A stretch of 47,332 nt of DNA from Bacillota bacterium (lineage in GTDB: Bacteria; Bacillota; Clostridia; Saccharofermentanales; UBA5734): the NCBI GenBank assembly GCA_029548445.1, contig JAKPNJ010000250.1, positions 1-47,332 of the forward strand, in the 5' to 3' direction. Each line of letters begins with the position of its first letter. The stretch's first letter is position 1. Both the position numbers and the translations under genes were made by a program. Positions 7,875-16,741 of this stretch are shown piece by piece. The notes under the pieces are model-generated. The model was not told the DNA's origin. It worked only from the letters and a program-made list of their open reading frames with translations, and did not search any database.

Positions 7875-9587
7875 TTATGCATCCAGGTCGACCGTACCCT
7901 CCATTTCCGTTCCCGAAAGACCCGTGACCCACACCCAGGTCCCGCCGCGGCTGCGTTCGATCCGGGCGGTATCGGTCTCCCGGAAGGCCAGGCGGGACGG
8001 GAAGGGACCGATCCGAACCGCTGCGTCCGGAACGGGAATCGACGTTCGGATACTCAGGGACGCCTTCCGGAGCCAGCGCTCATGCTCCAGGACATACTCG
8101 ATCCGGCCTGCCTGTCCGTCCCCCAGGATGAACGGGAAATCCCGGACCTCGATCCGGTCCCAATGCCACGGAAGGCGAGGGAGGATTCGGAGTTGGCCCG
8201 GCCGGCTGTCGTCGATGCCGGCCATCAGGGTCATGGCCTTCAGGGCCTCGGCCTCCTGGACCAGGTTGCCCTCGTCGCCCGGGTTGTCCATGATCCCGTA
8301 CCGGCCTTCGCCCAGGACCCCGAAGGTGTGGTCCAGTCCCTCCTCGAAGTTCTGGTAATTGAAGCACTCGTGAAATACCCAGGGATTCATGTCGAAAGCC
8401 AGGGGCCTGACCACGTCGCCGTCGTAGGCCAGCCGGGCCATCCCCTCGACCAGCCGGGTATAGGTGTTGATGTCGTCCATCAACAGGGCGGCCTGGGTCA
8501 TGAGTCCCTGGCCGTACCCGCACATGGTGTCGTCGTGCCGGCCCCCCATGCCGGTCCAGGCCGTGTTGCTGACAAATCCGTACTTCCGGAAGAACCGGCT
8601 GCGGCACATGCCTTCATGCAGGTAGTCATAGCTGCCCTGCTGGACGCTGCGGAACTCGTCGTCTTCCACACCCAGGCGGCCGAGGTCGCTGTCGAAGACG
8701 AACGGAACCTGCCTCGTCCAGCGATACACGGGCCAGGACGTGCCACCCCATTCGGAAAACAGATGTTCCCGACCGTTTCTTCCGTCGATTCCGTTGATCC
8801 AGCACCCGGGCGGAACAGGCGATGGCTGCTCGTATCCCGTCTGAGCGCCAGATTGGTGCCATGCGCCCTTTCCGGAAACGAGCCAATCGAGAATGGAGGC
8901 TGACAGGCGGTCATGCAGGTCGGCCAGCCGGGCGGCCTCCCGGGTGAGTCCCGATTCGCGGGCCATGCCGGCGAGACCGGCCAGGGCCGTTCTCATGCCG
9001 TAGTTGGGATAGATCGCGTAGACCAGGGAGTCGGACTCGGGATTGCCCGACATCTCCGAGACGCTCGGCAGGAGGCATCCGTAGGGCGACCCCTCCATCT
9101 CCCGGCGCACCCACTCGAGGACGGGCCCGGCGCCCTCGAGGAATTCCCGGGCCAGGGACCGGGACTTGCCGCCGGCCTTCCAGGTGCCGACCAACCCCAG
9201 GAAGGCCAGGGCGTTCCCGTCGGTTTCGCACCGCATGAAATCCATCAATAACTCGTCCTTGCGGGCCCCCTTGTCGATCATCCGACCCCAGTGATCCCCA
9301 TAACTGATATGGTCCAGGAAGTGGCGGGAGACCAGGAGGGCCTCTTCCGCAAACCCCAGCCGGGCCAGCTCGACCAGCCCGCGGCCGGCGTCCCGGGACC
9401 ACATGTGATCGTAGTAGCAGGTCCCGTCGTGGGGAACGGTCGAGGTATGGAAGAACCCTGCCCCGTAGGGGCCGTTCTCCGTCCGCTCCACCTTGGCCAG
9501 GAGATCCTGCAGGTTCTCGGCAAAGATCCGGCCCATCTGGCCGGCGCTGTCGGCCCCGGCGAAGCGCATCCGCGGGAGGGTCGTCAT
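7875..9587 (-). CDS. Six-hairpin (alpha/alpha-toroid) glycosidase-like protein
   Basis: A 570-residue cytoplasmic protein with no signal peptide. Motifs such as YYDHMWSRDAGRGLVELARL, many Trp/His/Asp/Glu residues in short helical repeats, SEWGGTSWPVYRW, and a beta-rich C-terminus match the general look of (alpha/alpha)6-barrel glycosidases (clans with GH15, GH37, GH63, GH78). I cannot place it in a numbered family. It is the last gene of the minus-strand glycan locus. Its ATG overlaps the stop of the beta-helix gene (ATGA), so both are made together. It probably removes one sugar from an imported oligosaccharide; candidate acids are the SRDAG and RCETDG aspartate/glutamate residues, but this is a guess. 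Confidence 0.65.
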   Translation of the reverse strand: MTTLPRMRFAGADSAGQMGRIFAENLQDLLAKVERTENGPYGAGFFHTSTVPHDGTCYYDHMWSRDAGRGLVELARLGFAEEALLVSRHFLDHISYGDHWGRMIDKGARKDELLMDFMRCETDGNALAFLGLVGTWKAGGKSRSLAREFLEGAGPVLEWVRREMEGSPYGCLLPSVSEMSGNPESDSLVYAIYPNYGMRTALAGLAGMARESGLTREAARLADLHDRLSASILDWLVSGKGAWHQSGAQTGYEQPSPVPPGCWINGIDGRNGREHLFSEWGGTSWPVYRWTRQVPFVFDSDLGRLGVEDDEFRSVQQGSYDYLHEGMCRSRFFRKYGFVSNTAWTGMGGRHDDTMCGYGQGLMTQAALLMDDINTYTRLVEGMARLAYDGDVVRPLAFDMNPWVFHECFNYQNFEEGLDHTFGVLGEGRYGIMDNPGDEGNLVQEAEALKAMTLMAGIDDSRPGQLRILPRLPWHWDRIEVRDFPFILGDGQAGRIEYVLEHERWLRKASLSIRTSIPVPDAAVRIGPFPSRLAFRETDTARIERSRGGTWVWVTGLSGTEMEGTVDLDA

Positions 9588-11536
9588 GACGGGTCTCCCT
9601 TCTCCAGGAGATGCCTGTACGCAGGCGGCAGCCCGGCCTGCTCCGCCAGGCCGGCGGGGAATCGGGGGTCATCGGGCGGGATGTTGAAATGGTTGTCATG
9701 GATCCGGTTGGTCCGGAATCGGCCGTTCATGCCGACATCGTGGTAGTTGAAGGCAACGGCCACATGGTAGACGATGTTCTCCGACACATCGAAACCGCCG
9801 CTGGCCTCATCCAGGTAAATTCCGCCCGGGAACCCCTTGAGGGTTTCAACCTGCTTCAACGTTTCCTTCGGCAGGGTCAGGCCGCTTCCCACCAGCATGT
9901 CCTGGTCGAACCGATGGCCGTCGAAGCGGCCGTTGTCGTGGACATGGTTGCCCCGGATGACCGAGTCCGGCTGCAGGGACAGGGTGTAGATGCCCCCGCC
10001 GTCATGCAGCTTCTCCAGCACATGGTGGACATGATTCCGCTCGATTCGGTTCCCGGAGGCCACCGTCGGCACGCGGAAGCGCGGATAGTCCGCCGGAGGC
10101 TTGTAGGTCAGCCGGTCGTCGGACGATTCGTCCCAGTATCCCCATCCCCACCCGACCGAGATGCCGGTATACGAACAATCGTGGATTTCGTTGCAGGAAA
10201 TCCCGGTCCGTCGCACGAAGCCGGCCAGGATGGCCACGCCGCCCCGGTATTCGACCCCGATCCCGTGGAACAGGTTTGCGGTGATGGTGTTGTCCGACAC
10301 GATGCGGCGCGGGTCGTCGGGATGGGCGTCCGGGATGTTGAATCCCCCAAGCTGGATGCCCGTTCCGGAGATGTCCGCCAGTTCGCACCCCCGGACGATG
10401 TTGCCGCAGGCGCCGTGGTCCATGTCGAGGGCGGTGCATCCAAGGGAGCGGAACTCGCAGGATTCGAAGGCGATGCCATGGGCGGCGGACAGGGTGACGG
10501 CCGCCTGGGGCTTGAGGAAGCAGGAATGGGGAAGGGCGCGGTCGTCGGGATTCCGGTACAGGTTGGCCTGGGTTTCCGCGTGGCCGTCGCGGGAGGGTTT
10601 CAGCCAGGTGGTATGGCGGAAGGCCAGCCCCTCGAACGTGATGTCGGAAATCGGCGCGTCCAGGGTCCCCTCCAGGGACAGCAGGCACTCGACCCGCGGG
10701 AGAATGGCCTCGACGTGGTTCATGTCCTGGCCGTCCATGGCGATGCAATACAGCATGCGGTCCGTCCGGTCGAAATACCAGTCGCCGGGCTCGGCCAGCA
10801 GCTCGAAGGCATTCTCCATGTAGTTCGGACTGCCGACCTGGACGCCCCCCTTGACCTGGCAATCCCGGAAACAGGGCATCCGCATGCGGATGAACGCGCT
10901 TTCCCCGTCCGGGTTCGGGATGATCTCGTCGACCGGGCAGATGGAGTGCGTCCAGCCCACATCGTAGACGAACTCGAGATCCTGCGGCCGGCGCCAGTGG
11001 AGGAGGTCCATCCGGGTTGTCCGGTATCCCTCATGGACGGGCAGGACCCCGAGATAGCAGCTGTATCGCTCGATCTCCCGGTCCAGGACCATGTCCGGAT
11101 CCTGGAGTACGCTCCAGCCTTCCGAGGCCTTTTCCGGACTCCGGGCCCGCCGGGCCCGGCGGCCATCGAGATAGAGGTGGCGCGTGCCGGCTACGTGGGG
11201 GAGATGGACCTTCCAGAGAGTGGGAAGGCCGGGCTCCGGAGCCCGCTCCCATCCGGAGAGGCGCAGGCCGCCGCTCAGGACCGGCGTTTCACCGGGAGCC
11301 GCCCGGTAGACGACCCGGTGGCCGTTTCGCCCGGAGTCGCCGGCCGTGAACCGGAGGGGTTCCTCCACCGGATACAGGCCTCCCCGCAGGAGGATGACAT
11401 GATCGCACCCCATTTCGGACAGCCCCGGCCGGACGGCGTCCCGGGCCGCCTCCAGGGTCCGGAACGGGTCGCCCGCCGTTCCGGCCGCCTGGTCCCGACC
11501 ATCGGGCGACACATGACACACCACGCGTTCCTTCAT
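9584..11536 (-). CDS. Right-handed parallel beta-helix glycan-active protein, GH141-like
   Basis: A 650-residue protein that starts VSPDGRDQAAGTAGDPFRTL followed by EAARDAVR, the opening typical of large beta-helix enzymes (pectin-active lyases/hydrolases and the GH141 fucosidase/xylanase group). From about residue 280 onward there are many short repeats ending in N or H turns, such as ISDITFEGLAFRHT, GISCNEIHDCSYTGISVGWG and GNRIERNHVHHV, which are coils of a parallel beta-helix. There is no secretion signal, so it acts in the cytoplasm. It overlaps both neighbours by ATGA, tying it to the TIM-barrel gene before it and the toroid gene after it. Assignment to the fold is sure; GH141 activity is an inference from layout and length. 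Confidence 0.72.
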   Translation of the reverse strand: MKERVVCHVSPDGRDQAAGTAGDPFRTLEAARDAVRPGLSEMGCDHVILLRGGLYPVEEPLRFTAGDSGRNGHRVVYRAAPGETPVLSGGLRLSGWERAPEPGLPTLWKVHLPHVAGTRHLYLDGRRARRARSPEKASEGWSVLQDPDMVLDREIERYSCYLGVLPVHEGYRTTRMDLLHWRRPQDLEFVYDVGWTHSICPVDEIIPNPDGESAFIRMRMPCFRDCQVKGGVQVGSPNYMENAFELLAEPGDWYFDRTDRMLYCIAMDGQDMNHVEAILPRVECLLSLEGTLDAPISDITFEGLAFRHTTWLKPSRDGHAETQANLYRNPDDRALPHSCFLKPQAAVTLSAAHGIAFESCEFRSLGCTALDMDHGACGNIVRGCELADISGTGIQLGGFNIPDAHPDDPRRIVSDNTITANLFHGIGVEYRGGVAILAGFVRRTGISCNEIHDCSYTGISVGWGWGYWDESSDDRLTYKPPADYPRFRVPTVASGNRIERNHVHHVLEKLHDGGGIYTLSLQPDSVIRGNHVHDNGRFDGHRFDQDMLVGSGLTLPKETLKQVETLKGFPGGIYLDEASGGFDVSENIVYHVAVAFNYHDVGMNGRFRTNRIHDNHFNIPPDDPRFPAGLAEQAGLPPAYRHLLEKGDPS

Positions 11537-13212
11537 CTCGTTCCGCTCCTTCCTTCCACCCTCGTCACCTCATGACGGAGCGTCACGCCGTCGCCGGCCG
11601 CATCCGTCCATCGGACTTCAAAATCGCCGAAGCGCTGCATCCAGACGCCCTCCTCGCCGAGGAAGGGCGCCGCCGCCTCCGCCACCCGGTCGCATTCCAG
11701 GTCCTCCACCACGATCCACCGGCCGTCCCCGTCCTTCCGGTCCCGGTCCCATCCGTCCGGGAGGAGCCAGCGGAGGGCCACGCAGGTCGCGCCGCCCCGT
11801 ACACGATCCGCCACCGCCTGCAGGCAGTCCGGCGTCATCCGGGTCCCGGCGAGGAAGATCAGGCCGGGATCTCCCAGGGCCTTCCCGCCGGCGCGTTCAT
11901 CCAGGACCAGCAGGTTGGGCAGGGGATGGAAGAGACGGTGGGTCCGGGTTCGCAGTCCGGGATCCACGCCCTGCTCCAGCGGGAGCCGCTTCACGGTTCC
12001 GTCGTCCCGGGGCCAGAGTCCCGCGTGATACGTGTATTGCGGCAGGAAGGTCATGAGGCCGTTGGGCGGGATCCGGCCGCGGCTCATGAGGCTGAAGACC
12101 TTGAAGGGGGTCCGGGACCGGTAGTCGAACGAGAGGGCCTGGTTCCCGTACGGGTGGGTCTCAAGACCCCACTCGGTATCGTCCGACCGGATCAGGACGA
12201 CGTCGGGATCCGCCTGGGCATGGCCATATGCCAGGGGATGCGCCGGGACAAAGCGCTGCGTGAATTCCTCCAGGACGGCGCCGAATTCCGTCAGGCGGAA
12301 GCCGGCATCGGTATGGCGGGCCAGGACATCCGCGTTCTCCGTGAACAGGAGGTCCGGCCCCATGAGATAGGCCAGCTCCAGGGCCGACCGGTACTCCGCC
12401 GGCGAGTGGCCGGGGAACCCCCAGATCCGGGTGAACCAGTCCCCCACGTCCTGGCCCCAGAAATCCACGCAGAAGCCCAGCTTCCGGCCATACTGGCGGG
12501 CCGCGCCCAGGGCGGTGGCCACCTGCACGGAGGCGAATTCCTCCTTCAGCAGCTTGGGACAGGGATTCATGCCGCCCCTGGCGAGGGCGTGGTACATGAC
12601 CGGGAACACCTGCTCGGACCACAGGTCGACCCCGCCGCCATAGCCGGCCACCCGTCGGCGGACGGCCTCGGCGACGGCGTCCTCCGATTCCTGGAGCGAC
12701 AGGCCGTCGACCGCTGCCCACTGGTGCCGGCGCGGATTGCGGCCCGACTCCCCGGGATGGTAATCCAGGTACATGGACGGGTGAAGCTGCAGATGCTCCG
12801 TCTCGTCGTACAGGAGGCCCAGGCAGCGCCCGGTGGCCGCCGCCCGTTCCGCGACGGCCTCGGGGATGTCGAAGCGGTTTTCGGTCTCCCCGAAGGGACC
12901 GTTGATGTTGCCGTATTCGTTGCCAAGCAGGAAGTCCAGGCCGGCGGCGGCCATGTCGTCGATGAGCCGGTCGATGCCGCTGTCGCCGGGCATGGCATGG
13001 TGCAGGTAAAAATCGGCGCCGAGGGTCCGGAGGAGGGCCACGAATTCACTGGCCGAGGGCGACGAATCCTGGGGGCCCAGGACCCGGCCCTCGCCGGTCC
13101 GCATGAGCGTCCGGCTGCACTCGGGATGCCAGGGATCCAGCCATCCCATGACACTGCCCTGGACCCCGATGCGGGGACCGGAGGCCTTCCCGTTTCTATC
13201 GAACGAACGCAT
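11533..13212 (-). CDS. Putative TIM-barrel glycosidase with GATase-like C-terminal domain
   Basis: A 559-residue protein of no family I recognise. The N-terminal two thirds look like a beta/alpha barrel: DFYLHHAMPG, DFLLGNEYGNINGPFGETEN, LLYDETEHLQLH, KLGFCVDFWGQDVGDWFTR, GPDLLFTENADVL. Several strand-end acids (NEYG, DETE, VDFWGQD, FTEN) could be catalytic. The C-terminal part (NLLVLDERAGG, GLIFLAGTRMTPDCLQAVADRVRGGATCVAL) resembles the glutamine-amidotransferase-like domain following the barrel in GH42-type galactosidases. The start at 13212 is chosen because AAGGAGGGG precedes it; the open frame extends 116 codons upstream, but that part is arginine/tryptophan-rich shadow of the preceding gene. 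The stop overlaps the beta-helix start by ATGA. No signal peptide. Confidence 0.6.
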   Translation of the reverse strand: MRSFDRNGKASGPRIGVQGSVMGWLDPWHPECSRTLMRTGEGRVLGPQDSSPSASEFVALLRTLGADFYLHHAMPGDSGIDRLIDDMAAAGLDFLLGNEYGNINGPFGETENRFDIPEAVAERAAATGRCLGLLYDETEHLQLHPSMYLDYHPGESGRNPRRHQWAAVDGLSLQESEDAVAEAVRRRVAGYGGGVDLWSEQVFPVMYHALARGGMNPCPKLLKEEFASVQVATALGAARQYGRKLGFCVDFWGQDVGDWFTRIWGFPGHSPAEYRSALELAYLMGPDLLFTENADVLARHTDAGFRLTEFGAVLEEFTQRFVPAHPLAYGHAQADPDVVLIRSDDTEWGLETHPYGNQALSFDYRSRTPFKVFSLMSRGRIPPNGLMTFLPQYTYHAGLWPRDDGTVKRLPLEQGVDPGLRTRTHRLFHPLPNLLVLDERAGGKALGDPGLIFLAGTRMTPDCLQAVADRVRGGATCVALRWLLPDGWDRDRKDGDGRWIVVEDLECDRVAEAAAPFLGEEGVWMQRFGDFEVRWTDAAGDGVTLRHEVTRVEGRSGTR

Positions 13213-13294
13213 GGGGTACCCCTCCTTGTTGCCGCCCGGCGCCTTCCGACAGCGGGGGCGATGATCGGCCAATTCGTCCATCATACCGCTTCCG

Positions 13295-15562
13295 TCATGC
13301 CGGATCGATCCCCCCGGTCGTCCTGGAAACCGACAGGAGGCAGACGGCGCCGGCCGGGATGTCCGCCACGGGCCAGTCCAGGCAGGCGAGACGATCCAGG
13401 GGCATCGCCATCCCGGCTCGCGTTTCCGCCAGAACCCGTACCCTGGCGTCGAAGGGCGTGGGATTCGCCACTTCCAGCACCAGGCGATCCGGGTCCGTGG
13501 AGGCGACCCGGACGTCCACCTGGTCGAACACCGTGACCTGGTCCGTGTCCAGCAGGACATGCAGGCCGGGAAGGTCCAGGAAGGTCAGCATCAGGGAGAC
13601 TTCGCACCAGCAGGACCCGTGGAAAATTTCTCCAATGGGCTCCAGCCAGTCGCTCATTTCCACGCGTTCGTTCATCCAGCCGGGCGGCATGGCCCTGCCG
13701 TCCGGGGACCCGATCGGCCGGTCCTCCCGGGACAGGTACTGGGGAAGGCTGGCGGCGATGTCGCGGAGCAGCTCCAGGAAACGCGACTCCCCCGTGGCGC
13801 GATACAGGCGGAGGAGGGAGTCCCCGGACAGGGTGCAGATGCCGGGAGCGCTGTGCTTGTTCTGGACACTGGCATACACGGTGCCGGTGGTCCGCATGTC
13901 CAGTCGGCCGAACGTGGAGTCCGGAGGGAACCGGTAGTCGTAGGAAACGCACCAGGTCGCGCAGAGGTCCGCCTGCCGGCAGGCTTTCTCCAGCCAGCGG
14001 GCCTCCCGGGTCTCCTCGTACAGGGTCACGAAAGACTCCAGCAGGCCGAAGGCGGATTCGCTGTCCGGGCACTGGAGGATTTCCCCGGGCCCCCCGGTGG
14101 TGAAGCCCCGGAGGGTATAGTGGGCATCATATGCGTCTGCGGCAGCCGAGGCCACCGCGAGATACCGGGGGTCTCCCAGGACCCTGGCGGCGAGGGCGAG
14201 GCCCGCCGGTGCGATGGCGGCCGACGCGGAGCCGCCCACCAGGAGGTCGCCCGTATCCGTGTTGACGAACTGGCCGAACTGTCCGCGGGTCTCCCACAGG
14301 CGGACAAAGGCGTCCGCCACCCGCCGGGTTCCCTGGAGCCACCGGTCCGGAAGGGGTTCCTGCGGCCGGGCCTTCCGGAGGTACAGGAGATGGCGGGCCA
14401 GGAAGCAGAGGGCGTCGGCGCTCTTGCGGACCAGGTGCCACGGCTTGCCGGGGTCGTCGAAATGGTCACCGAACACGCGATGGGGATCGGCGCATCCGTG
14501 GAAGAATCCGGAGGCCGACTGGCCTTCGCCGAACGCGAAATCCAGGTTGCGGCCGGCACGATGGACGGAAAGCGGGGATCCTGCCGCGAGAAGGGGCAGG
14601 GTGGCCATGAGCCCTCCCACCCATCCGACCTGCCAGTTTTCGTCGACCCCGACGCCGTAGTACCCCTTCGCCTCGACCCAGTTGTCCCGGTTGTACTTGT
14701 CCTCCAGGAGGCTCCAGGCCGCCGACAGGGGGATCGAGGGCCGTCGGAGGGCTGGGGGCGAAAGGTCCTTCCGGATGGCGGAGAAGACCTGGAACAGGTC
14801 CGGAAGGGACGGGCAATCGAACCGGATGATCCGGAGCCGAATCGCAATCGATTCGCCCTCTTCCAGGTCGACACCCCGGTCGTCGCAGGGATGGCCCATG
14901 TCGCAAATCGTGTAGCGCGTCGGGTACCGGATGCCGGGAGCCGTGACGGAGAGCACCGCCTGGCTGCGATCGGGACTCTCCTCGATCTCCAGTCCCGAGT
15001 CGCCGGCCCGGGTCGCCGGGTCGGCCAGGAGCCAGAAGCCCCTGTCGCGCTGCCCGTGGAGAAACCCGATGGCCGGGGTCGAAAGGTCCCGGGTCATCAG
15101 CTGGATGCGGGACGGACCCGAACCGGGCGACAGGCGGGGGATGTCCGTGATCACCACCGGCAGGTCGGGACGCAGATCATCCGGATCGCGGAAGATCGGG
15201 GGATAGGGCATCGTTCTCGTCTCGAACCGGTTCCCGTCGTAGGCGCCGGCGGGCATCAGGACAAAATGCCCTTCGGACCAGTCCCTGAAAACAAGGCGAA
15301 CGGCGGCCTGCACACCGGCGGCCCGACCCCTGGCCAGGAGGAAGCGGATGTCCAGGTCGATGGCGTCGGGGCGGGATGGCGGCCCGTCGACAGCCTGGAC
15401 GGAAACCGTCCAGGCGTGTCCGTCGAGGGCCAGGGACAGGGCTTCGGCCGGATGGAAACCGACGGACCGAAAGGTCCCGGCAATCGGCAGGCAGCCGTCA
15501 AACCGCGTGACGCCGACCTGCAGGTCGGCCCCTTCCGCCATCCATTGCCTTCGTCCTTCCAT
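13295..15562 (-). CDS. Large six-hairpin glycosidase-like protein
   Basis: A 755-residue cytoplasmic protein. Residues 1-270 look beta-rich (a sandwich domain), residues about 280-660 are helix-rich with toroid-type repeats (NRDNWVEAKGYYGVGVDENW, GQFGQFVNTDTGDLLVGGSA, YDAHYTLRGFTTGGPGEILQ, CPDSESAFGLLESFVTLYEE), and the end is again beta-rich. This layout is common to several (alpha/alpha)6 glycosidase and lyase families, but I cannot name one. The start at 15562 follows GGGGAGGAAG; a second ATG seven codons later is possible. It sits 75 nt after the UroD-like gene and 82 nt before the TIM-barrel gene. Confidence 0.6.
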   Translation of the reverse strand: MEGRRQWMAEGADLQVGVTRFDGCLPIAGTFRSVGFHPAEALSLALDGHAWTVSVQAVDGPPSRPDAIDLDIRFLLARGRAAGVQAAVRLVFRDWSEGHFVLMPAGAYDGNRFETRTMPYPPIFRDPDDLRPDLPVVITDIPRLSPGSGPSRIQLMTRDLSTPAIGFLHGQRDRGFWLLADPATRAGDSGLEIEESPDRSQAVLSVTAPGIRYPTRYTICDMGHPCDDRGVDLEEGESIAIRLRIIRFDCPSLPDLFQVFSAIRKDLSPPALRRPSIPLSAAWSLLEDKYNRDNWVEAKGYYGVGVDENWQVGWVGGLMATLPLLAAGSPLSVHRAGRNLDFAFGEGQSASGFFHGCADPHRVFGDHFDDPGKPWHLVRKSADALCFLARHLLYLRKARPQEPLPDRWLQGTRRVADAFVRLWETRGQFGQFVNTDTGDLLVGGSASAAIAPAGLALAARVLGDPRYLAVASAAADAYDAHYTLRGFTTGGPGEILQCPDSESAFGLLESFVTLYEETREARWLEKACRQADLCATWCVSYDYRFPPDSTFGRLDMRTTGTVYASVQNKHSAPGICTLSGDSLLRLYRATGESRFLELLRDIAASLPQYLSREDRPIGSPDGRAMPPGWMNERVEMSDWLEPIGEIFHGSCWCEVSLMLTFLDLPGLHVLLDTDQVTVFDQVDVRVASTDPDRLVLEVANPTPFDARVRVLAETRAGMAMPLDRLACLDWPVADIPAGAVCLLSVSRTTGGIDPA

Positions 15563-15637
15563 CGCTTCCTCCCCGGGAGCGGCAACCGTCCAGCCGATGC
15601 CCGTCGATCCTGGCCCCCTGCAGTCGCGTCGTCTCCC

Positions 15638-16741
15638 TTAACCCTCGATCCGCCGAAGGGCGGTCTCGCTCCATCGCGCCACCTGGTCCAGCAGGTCCCG
15701 GGCCTCGGCTTCGGTGCCACAGGACGTTGCGACATAGAGTCCCGCCGGCGAGATCGCATCCAGCAGGGGTTCGATCCGGCGGGGGTCCCGGCAGGACAGG
15801 ACCAGGAGCTTGCCGGCGGCCTGGATCTTCCGGTACAGCGGGTACCAGGCGGGATCCATTTCATCGGGAGCCCCCGCCCCAGGGACCCACTGGATCCCGG
15901 TCAGGCGGTCCATGGCCAGGAGGTGGTCCAGGTGGACCAGCTGGCCGGGTCCGTCCAGGTGGTAGATCGACCGGTCCAGGAAGGCCGCCTGGCGCTCCAG
16001 GGACGGCAGCGCGAACTGAAGGAAATGGTCGGGGGAGATCATCGCCGACAGGTCGCATTGGATTGGATAATACCGGCCCCGGCACCACAAGGGAAGCCAG
16101 GCGGTGGTTCCTTCCTGGTGGGGCGACAGCAGGGCCTGCAATTCACGATAGCATTGGAGCCAGATCCGGTCTACATCCTCGACCAGCGATAGGACGTCGT
16201 CGGGACGGTCCAGGAAATCCGTGAGCAGGTTTTCCGTCCCCCGCAGGGAGGCCAGGATGTCCAGGGTCCCGCCCAGGTCCGGCAGGGCGACGCAGAAATC
16301 CCCCCCTGACCGGGACACCCACTGCTCCGTCATCCGCCGGATGACGGTCCATGGCAGGGATTCGCGATCCAGCTGAATGGGGGGCATCCGGTCCCAGTCC
16401 CGGAGGATCGGGTCCCGGTCGAACCAGACCGTGTCCTCCGCCAGCCGGAAGGGCGACCCCATGAAACCCGCCACCACGCCGGGTCCCAGGTTGGGAAAGA
16501 AATTGGGAAACGACTCGCCGCCCAGGAAGACCTGCCCGCATCCGGCCAGGAGGTTGTGGAAGATCCGGTCGGCGTTCATCCACCGGTCCTCCAGCGACCC
16601 GTACGCCTGGAAGGACAGGTCGGAGGGGAGGGGGGTCTGTCTCGGGGCCGTCACGGCGACGAGACACCGGTCCGTCGGGCCCCCGGACCAGAAGGCGTCA
16701 AACCGGGCCTGGCAGGCCGCCCAATCGTCCTTGTACTTCAT
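15638..16741 (-). CDS. Uroporphyrinogen decarboxylase-like protein (glycan-locus paralogue)
   Basis: A 367-residue protein of the UroD/cobalamin-methyltransferase fold, also lacking a signal. Recognisable parts are LAGCGQVFLGGESFPNFFPN, LPDLGGTLDILASLRGTENL, SIYHLDGPGQLVHLDHLLAM and the C-terminal CGTEAEARDLLDQVARWSE. The motif HxC-G that carries zinc in MtaA/CmuA methyltransferases is replaced by VLSCRDP, so only one of the usual ligands is evident. Members of this family are often found beside sugar-degradation genes in Clostridia; their reaction there is unknown. The ATG overlaps the stop of the GH78-like gene by 4 nt, and AAAGGAG precedes it, so it belongs to this operon and not to haem synthesis. 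Confidence 0.75.
   Translation of the reverse strand: MKYKDDWAACQARFDAFWSGGPTDRCLVAVTAPRQTPLPSDLSFQAYGSLEDRWMNADRIFHNLLAGCGQVFLGGESFPNFFPNLGPGVVAGFMGSPFRLAEDTVWFDRDPILRDWDRMPPIQLDRESLPWTVIRRMTEQWVSRSGGDFCVALPDLGGTLDILASLRGTENLLTDFLDRPDDVLSLVEDVDRIWLQCYRELQALLSPHQEGTTAWLPLWCRGRYYPIQCDLSAMISPDHFLQFALPSLERQAAFLDRSIYHLDGPGQLVHLDHLLAMDRLTGIQWVPGAGAPDEMDPAWYPLYRKIQAAGKLLVLSCRDPRRIEPLLDAISPAGLYVATSCGTEAEARDLLDQVARWSETALRRIEG

Noticed and set aside
13559-16192. 877-codon open frame on the plus strand
   Set aside because: Antisense to the toroid and UroD-like genes, which have ribosome sites and recognisable folds; the plus frame has neither.
15638-16741. Haem biosynthesis gene hemE
   Set aside because: Although of the UroD fold, it sits in a glycosidase operon, lacks the usual HemE start region, and no other haem gene is present.
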